A DNA stretch of 9,284 bases, taken from the NCBI GenBank assembly GCA_964407075.1, contig CAYOUE010000134.1, forward strand, positions 1-9,284. Direction: 5' to 3'. Shown one piece after another: positions 5,588 to 9,284 of this stretch; the stretch's first letter is position 1, and every line of letters starts with the position of its first letter. This stretch comes from JAHQVI01 sp964407075. Lineage in GTDB: Bacteria > Pseudomonadota > Alphaproteobacteria > Rhizobiales > Rhodomicrobiaceae. The position numbers and the translations under genes are program-made. A model generated the notes under the pieces. That model saw only the letters and a program-made list of their open reading frames with translations, ran no database searches and was not told the DNA's origin.

Positions 5588-5728
5588 TTCGCCCCGTCTC
5601 CCGCATCCAGCGCGTGAAAACGCCTGATCCCCGTGCAGATGCGCTCTGCGTGGGCGTCTTGGCTTGGCCGCAGCTTTCGCCGCGCCGTCCTGCAATTTTT
5701 CTTCCCGCCGCGCCGGATGGGAAGATTG

Positions 5729-5757
5729 TTCTCAATCCTTGCAGCGAGTTCTGCTAG
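5729..5757 (+). promoter_or_regulatory. Possible promoter of the AsmA-family gene
   Basis: TTCTCA (5729-5734) and TGCTAG (5752-5757) are 17 bases apart, about 40 bases upstream of the gene. The match to a sigma-70 promoter is weak. The AT-rich drop in composition and the position favour a promoter somewhere in 5690-5765. Confidence 0.3.
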
Positions 5758-5779
5758 TTTGACGCCAGTCCGCAACACC

Positions 5780-5800
5780 ATGAAGTTGGCTCGCTCATGA
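5780..5800 (+). other. Possible six-codon leader reading frame before the AsmA-family gene
   Basis: ATG at 5780 opens a frame encoding MKLARS with a TGA at 5798-5800. That TGA overlaps the AsmA-family ATG (5797-5799) in an ATGA junction. Since the main start lacks an obvious Shine-Dalgarno, stop-start coupling is conceivable. The leader frame has no good ribosome-binding site either, so this may be chance. Confidence 0.25.
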
Positions 5801-7530
5801 AACGTCTGCTCGCCATCCCCGCCGTTCTTCTGGCTCTTGCTGCGTTCATTGTCTTCGCTGGCCCCTTTCTTCTGCCCCAGAGCGTGCTTCATGATCGGAT
5901 TGCCCCTCCTTTGGAAAGACAGGCGGGGATCGCGCTTCATGAACTCAAGCGGATCAGGTTGACATTCTCGCCCGAATTCGGGGTCGCGATCGAAGGCGTG
6001 AAGGCGGGGCTGGCGAAAGGCGGGCGCGGGGAAAGGACGTTCGAGGCTGAACGGATCGTGGCCAGCATCGAGCCGTCCTCGCTGCTGGAGGGGCGGATCG
6101 CGCTGCGCAGGATCCGCCTCGAATCGCCTTTGCTGGTCATTGGCGGGGATCTGACGCTGCTTGGCGCGGGGCCACAGCACGGCGGATATGGCGCAAGGCT
6201 CATTCCGGCCGCGCTTTCTCAGTCCATGGAGCGTTTCGGCCTGCCGCTGATCGATGTCGATGTGACCGGTGGTGGCGCGGTGCTGCGGAGCGGCGAGGAC
6301 GAAACATTGGCCGCGGTCTCGAATGCGACCCTGTCCCTGCGGCATGACGCGGCGGACGGGCGGGTCAGTCTCGATGGCGATTTCGATCTCGAAGGGCAGA
6401 AGTTCCGGCTCGGCGCTGCGGCCGCGCCGCCGTCCCGCGACGCGCCGGGCCAGGTCATGCTTGCGGCGAACCTGCGTTCGGCGGCTCTCGATCTGAAGAT
6501 CGAGGGAATGCTCATCGAGGCCGAAACGCCGCTTTTTTCCGGACCGCTGTCTCTGCGGGTGCTGTCCGCTACCGAGCTCGGGCGCTGGCTCGGAGGAGAC
6601 GCAGCCTCCTATGCCCGCTTCGAGGGCGCCTCCCTGAATGGCGAACTCGACATTTCCGACGAGGCGCTTGCGCTGTCGGGCGCGCGGATCGAGGCGCCGG
6701 ACTTCCAAAGCGGCTTCATGCTGACCGCCAGCTTCGGAAGAATGCTGGAGGCGCGCCTCACGGACGCCCGAATATTCGGCGGCGACGCGGCCGGGGCGTT
6801 CGCTTTGACGCGCGGGGAGGGGGAAAGCCGGATGTCGGCGTCCTTCGCCATGAACGGCGTCGATGCGCACGCGCTGGGACGCGGACTTACCGGTTTCGAT
6901 TGGGTGTCGGGACGGGCCGAGGCGCGCCTTGAGCTTTCGGGGGCGGGGCGGAGCTTTTCCGGCATTCTTGAAGATCTGGAAGGCGCAGCCGATCTGACGG
7001 TCACGGACGGTGCGATCGAAGGTGTCGACCTGCCGCGGATCGTCGCCGAAGCCAGGGACGGGAAATTCAGCAATTGGGAGCGCAAGCCGGACCTGAGGAC
7101 GCCGTTCGAGACGATGCAGGCCACTTACAGGATAGAAGACGGCGTTGCAGAAACGAAGGATCTCCGCGTCACTGGCCCGGGGCTTCTTGTCACGGGGGCA
7201 GGACGCACGAATTTCGCCGACCGGCAATTGCGCTACAGGCTGCAGACCCGCATCTCTGCAGTTGAAGCGGAGCAGGACCAGGACGACGAAGGCGAACAGG
7301 TTCGCTTCTCTGTTCCCCTCACCGTCAAGGGCGACTGGGCCAGGCCGGAGATAGCGCCGGATTTCAACCGGATGCTCAAGGATCCCGAGTCTCTTTCCGG
7401 CACGCTGGACCTGATCGGGCGTTCGATAGAAAGGCTGACGCGCGGGAAGCCGAAGGCGGAGGCGCCTGTGCTTGAGGAGGACGATACGGATGATATCGAG
7501 GAGCGGCAGGACGCGGACGGGCGGAACTAG
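5797..7530 (+). CDS. AsmA family protein (inner-membrane-anchored envelope protein)
   Basis: AsmA-family proteins are anchored in the inner membrane and reach into the periplasm; relatives such as AsmA, TamB and YhdP are linked to outer-membrane assembly and phospholipid transport. The 577-residue product starts with a basic residue pair and one membrane segment (about residues 4-26). It continues with a long beta-rich periplasmic region. The AsmA-like N-terminal part includes GIALHELKRIRLTFSPEFGVAIEGV, about 44-68. The C-terminal AsmA module spans about 350-525, with LEGAADLTVTDGAIEGVDL (394-412), LRVTGPGLLVTGAGRTNF and VPLTVKGDWARPEIAPDF, the usual closing motif. A strongly acidic tail follows (EEDDTDDIEE, 560-569). 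The ATG at 5797 has no clear Shine-Dalgarno. It overlaps by ATGA the stop of a six-codon reading frame at 5780-5800. The exact substrate cannot be told from sequence. A membrane peptidase gene follows 51 bp later. Confidence 0.88.
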   Translation: MKRLLAIPAVLLALAAFIVFAGPFLLPQSVLHDRIAPPLERQAGIALHELKRIRLTFSPEFGVAIEGVKAGLAKGGRGERTFEAERIVASIEPSSLLEGRIALRRIRLESPLLVIGGDLTLLGAGPQHGGYGARLIPAALSQSMERFGLPLIDVDVTGGGAVLRSGEDETLAAVSNATLSLRHDAADGRVSLDGDFDLEGQKFRLGAAAAPPSRDAPGQVMLAANLRSAALDLKIEGMLIEAETPLFSGPLSLRVLSATELGRWLGGDAASYARFEGASLNGELDISDEALALSGARIEAPDFQSGFMLTASFGRMLEARLTDARIFGGDAAGAFALTRGEGESRMSASFAMNGVDAHALGRGLTGFDWVSGRAEARLELSGAGRSFSGILEDLEGAADLTVTDGAIEGVDLPRIVAEARDGKFSNWERKPDLRTPFETMQATYRIEDGVAETKDLRVTGPGLLVTGAGRTNFADRQLRYRLQTRISAVEAEQDQDDEGEQVRFSVPLTVKGDWARPEIAPDFNRMLKDPESLSGTLDLIGRSIERLTRGKPKAEAPVLEEDDTDDIEERQDADGRN

Positions 7531-7546
7531 ACCGGGCCTGCCATCG

Positions 7547-7558
7547 CCGCGCGCGCGG
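7547..7558. repeat. 12-bp CG palindrome before the peptidase gene
   Basis: CCGCGCGCGCGG is a perfect palindrome in the 51-bp spacer. Together with the CG-rich stretch at 7570-7579 it could form a larger fold around the ribosome-binding site. Confidence 0.4.
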
Positions 7559-7560
7559 AT

Positions 7561-7574
7561 GCGCCGGGAGGCGC
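7561..7574 (+). promoter_or_regulatory. Ribosome-binding site of the peptidase gene, held in a hairpin
   Basis: The only good Shine-Dalgarno before the TTG start is GGGAGG at 7566-7571, ten bases upstream. It lies in the loop and stem of GCGCC (7561-7565) paired with GGCGC (7570-7574). This would be expected to lower initiation at the TTG. Confidence 0.45.
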
Positions 7575-7581
7575 GCGCGTC

Positions 7582-8268
7582 TTGATCGCCGTCATTTTCA
7601 TCCTGATCCTCATCATCGGGCTTTCCATCGGGCCGACGCTGTGGGTGCGCGCCGTTCTGGCGGCGCATGGCCGCGACCGTTCCGATTTTCCCGGCACCGG
7701 GGGCGAGTTCGCGCGCCATCTGCTGGACGGAATGAAGCTGGGGGACGTCAAGGTCGAACAGACGCAGATCGGCGATCATTACGATCCGCAGGCGAAGGCC
7801 GTCCGGCTCCTGCCGAACCATTATGCGGGGCGCTCGCTCACGGCTGTGGTCATCGCCGCCCATGAAGTCGGCCACGCCATGCAGGACGCGACCGGCTACA
7901 AGCCGCTCAAGGCGCGCACGCGGCTTGCGAAGACCGCCATCGTCATCGAGCGTGTCGGAAGCATCGTTCTGCTGGCTTCGCCGCTCATCGCCGCGTTGAT
8001 CCGGCATCCTGCGGGCGCGCTCATTCCGATCGCGGCTGGCCTCGCCATAATGAGCATGAGCGTCGTCGTCCACCTGACGACCCTGCCTGTCGAATATGAC
8101 GCCAGCTTTGGCCGCGCCATGCCGGTCCTGAAAGCCGGGCGCTACATTCCGGAGAAGGATCTGCCCGCCGCCCGCTCGATCTTGCGCGCCGCGGCCTTTA
8201 CCTATGTCGCGGCTGCGCTTATGAGCCTGATAAACATCGCCCGTTGGCTGAGAGTGATCCGCCTATGA
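7582..8268 (+). CDS. Membrane zinc metallopeptidase, YugP-like (neutral zinc metallopeptidase family)
   Basis: The 228-residue protein belongs to the YugP-type putative zinc peptidases, whose substrates are unknown. The signature is HEVGHAMQ at residues 94-101: H94 and H98 would bind zinc and E95 would be catalytic. It is preceded by DHYDPQAKAVRLLP (65-78) and followed by TLPVEYDAS (167-175), where E171 is a candidate third ligand. Hydrophobic segments at about 2-20, 120-140, 146-166 and 203-222 make it an integral membrane protein. The length matches the family. The start is TTG at 7582: no ATG or GTG is available in frame nearby, the protein begins directly with the first membrane segment, and GGGAGG lies ten bases upstream. 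It follows the AsmA-family gene by 51 bp and overlaps rimO by four bases, so the three probably share a transcript. Confidence 0.9.
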   Translation: MIAVIFILILIIGLSIGPTLWVRAVLAAHGRDRSDFPGTGGEFARHLLDGMKLGDVKVEQTQIGDHYDPQAKAVRLLPNHYAGRSLTAVVIAAHEVGHAMQDATGYKPLKARTRLAKTAIVIERVGSIVLLASPLIAALIRHPAGALIPIAAGLAIMSMSVVVHLTTLPVEYDASFGRAMPVLKAGRYIPEKDLPAARSILRAAAFTYVAAALMSLINIARWLRVIRL

Positions 8269-9284
8269 CAGACACCGAAGCATTTCCAGGAAAAGTGGAC
8301 ACCGGTTTTCCGTCCGGAAATGCGAGAAATCAAAAATCCGCGCCCAAGGTCGGCTTCGTCAGTCTCGGCTGCGCCAAGGCGCTGGTGGACTCCGAGCGCA
8401 TCATCACGCGGTTGCGCGCCGAAGGCTACGAGATCGCGCCCAGCTATGACGGCGCGGACGTGGTCGTCGTCAACACTTGCGGCTTTCTCGACAGCGCCAA
8501 GGCCGAAAGCCTCGATGCCATCGGCGAGGCGATGGCGGAGAACGGCCGCGTCGTCGTCACCGGCTGTTTCGGTCTCGACCGCAAGGTGCGCGAGGCCTTC
8601 CCGGACGTGCTCGCCGTCACCGGCCCGCACCAATATGAGGCGGTCATGGAGGCTGTGCGCGCCGCCGTCCCGCCGCCGCACGGCGCACTCCTCGACCTCG
8701 TGCCGCCCGCCGGCCTGCGCCTGACGCCGGACCATTACGCCTATCTGAAGATTTCCGAGGGCTGCAACAATAAATGCGCCTTCTGCATCATCCCACAATT
8801 GCGGGGGCCGCTCGCCAGCCGTCCCGCCGCCGATGTGATGGCCGAGGCTGAGCAGCTCGTGGAGCGCGGCGTGCGCGAGCTGCTCGTCATCAGCCAGGAC
8901 ACCAGCGCGTATGGCGTTGACCTCAAATTCGCCGCGAGCGACTGGCGCGGCCACCCGCTCAAGGCGCGGTTTTACGACCTCTGCGCAGCGCTCGGCGACC
9001 TCGGCGCCTGGGTGCGGCTGCATTACGTCTACCCCTACCCGCATGTTGACGAGGTTTTGCCGCTGATGGCCGAAGGCAAGATCCTCCCCTATCTCGACAT
9101 TCCGTTCCAGCACGCCTCGCCGACCGTGCTCAAGGCCATGCGCCGCCCGGCAGCCAGCGAAAAGACACTGGAGCGCATCGCCCGCTGGCGCGGGATCGTG
9201 CCGGACCTCGGCATCCGCTCCACCTTCATCGTCGGCTTCCCCGGCGAGACGGAGGCGGATTTCGCCCTGCTGCTCGACTGGCTG
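8265..9284 (+). CDS. rimO: Ribosomal protein S12 methylthiotransferase RimO, 5' part, runs off the right edge
   Basis: RimO is a radical-SAM enzyme with two iron-sulfur clusters that adds a methylthio group to an aspartate of ribosomal protein S12. The window holds 340 codons without a stop. The N-terminal methylthiotransferase domain has its cluster cysteines at C36 (GFVSLGCAKALVDSERI), C72 (NTCGFLDSAKAESLDAIGEA) and C101 (VTGCFG). The radical-SAM motif CxxxCxxC is at C167, C171, C174 (KISEGCNNKCAFCIIPQLRG). RimO-specific stretches follow: LLVISQDTSAYGVD, RLHYVYPYPHVDEVLPLMAEGKILPYLDIPFQHASP and RSTFIVGFPGETE. These distinguish it from MiaB. The C-terminal TRAM domain is outside the window. 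The ATG at 8265 overlaps the peptidase stop (ATGA), with GAGAG ten bases upstream. Residues 6-20 are encoded by a palindromic repeat, making the N-terminus about 17-18 residues longer than the E. coli protein before the first cluster cysteine. Confidence 0.96.
   Translation, partial: MTDTEAFPGKVDTGFPSGNARNQKSAPKVGFVSLGCAKALVDSERIITRLRAEGYEIAPSYDGADVVVVNTCGFLDSAKAESLDAIGEAMAENGRVVVTGCFGLDRKVREAFPDVLAVTGPHQYEAVMEAVRAAVPPPHGALLDLVPPAGLRLTPDHYAYLKISEGCNNKCAFCIIPQLRGPLASRPAADVMAEAEQLVERGVRELLVISQDTSAYGVDLKFAASDWRGHPLKARFYDLCAALGDLGAWVRLHYVYPYPHVDEVLPLMAEGKILPYLDIPFQHASPTVLKAMRRPAASEKTLERIARWRGIVPDLGIRSTFIVGFPGETEADFALLLDWL
8280..8323. repeat. 44-bp palindromic repeat within the rimO coding sequence
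   Basis: The outer arms are GCATTTCC (8280-8287) and GGAAATGC (8316-8323); the inner arms are GGAAAA (8289-8294) and TTTTCC (8306-8311). From memory, this type of sequence (GCATTTCC, GGAAAAGTG, GGTTTTCCGTCC, GGAAATGC) is a common dispersed, usually intergenic repeat in Hyphomicrobiales genomes. Here it is read in frame as AFPGKVDTGFPSGNA, residues 6-20 of RimO. Confidence 0.75.

Noticed and set aside
5691..5704. T-rich run (TTTTTCTTCCC) after rpmA as a rho-independent terminator
   Set aside because: No stable stem directly precedes it, and it is more than 120 bases after the rpmA stop.
5401..8073. An 890-codon open frame on the minus strand
   Set aside because: It runs antisense to rpmA, the AsmA-family gene and the peptidase, all supported by motifs. 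The translation is arginine-rich, low-complexity and without domains, typical of a shadow frame in GC-rich DNA.
8202..9113. A 303-codon minus-strand frame and a plus-strand frame from 8320 in the rimO region
   Set aside because: RimO reads through the whole stretch in frame from 8265 with all six cluster cysteines; the other frames are shadows.
1..9284. CRISPR arrays, tRNA or rRNA genes, insertion sequences, phage or defence genes
   Set aside because: I looked for spaced direct repeats, tRNA-like folds and transposase or integrase motifs and saw none.

Overview
The window is a GC-rich stretch of an alphaproteobacterial chromosome, most likely Hyphomicrobiales (rhizobia-like, possibly Phyllobacteriaceae). 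The evidence is the character of the DnaX, RecR, L21, L27 and RimO proteins, the strong GC bias, and a palindromic repeat at 8280-8323 that I recall as scattered through genomes of that order. A run of 10 N at 721-730 shows that this is a draft assembly.

Layout from left to right. (1) Plus strand, 1-2334: the 3' part of dnaX (tau subunit of the DNA polymerase III clamp loader, interrupted by the N run), then a YbaB/EbfC nucleoid-associated protein gene and recR. This is the widely conserved dnaX-ybaB-recR replication/repair cluster. (2) 2347-2514: two adjacent imperfect palindromes with similar ends fill the space between the convergent recR and moaB genes; the last bases of the second form the moaB stop codon. 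(3) Minus strand, 4635 to 2511: thiD (HMP/HMP-phosphate kinase of thiamine synthesis) with a rho-independent terminator behind it, then a small exported protein of unknown function with four cysteines, then moaB (molybdenum cofactor synthesis). (4) 4636-4910: a divergent intergenic region with a near-consensus sigma-70 promoter for rplU, an 18-bp perfect palindrome touching its -35 box, and a leader of about 120 nt. (5) Plus strand, 4911-5564: rplU and rpmA, ribosomal proteins L21 and L27. (6) Plus strand, 5797 to the end: an AsmA-family envelope protein, a YugP-like membrane zinc metallopeptidase with a TTG start, and the first 340 codons of rimO, which runs off the window. Peptidase and rimO overlap by four bases (ATGA), so they are probably translationally coupled.

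The genes are core housekeeping functions: replication and repair, vitamin and cofactor synthesis, ribosome assembly and modification, and envelope maintenance. I see no mobile element with a transposase, no CRISPR array, no tRNA or rRNA, no phage genes and no defence cluster. I do not think the window holds a new multi-gene system. What deserves a second look is in the non-coding and repeat structure: a dispersed palindrome translated in frame as the N-terminus of RimO, the paired palindromes that supply the moaB stop, the palindrome beside the rplU promoter, and two mutually exclusive hairpins upstream of the unknown exported protein.
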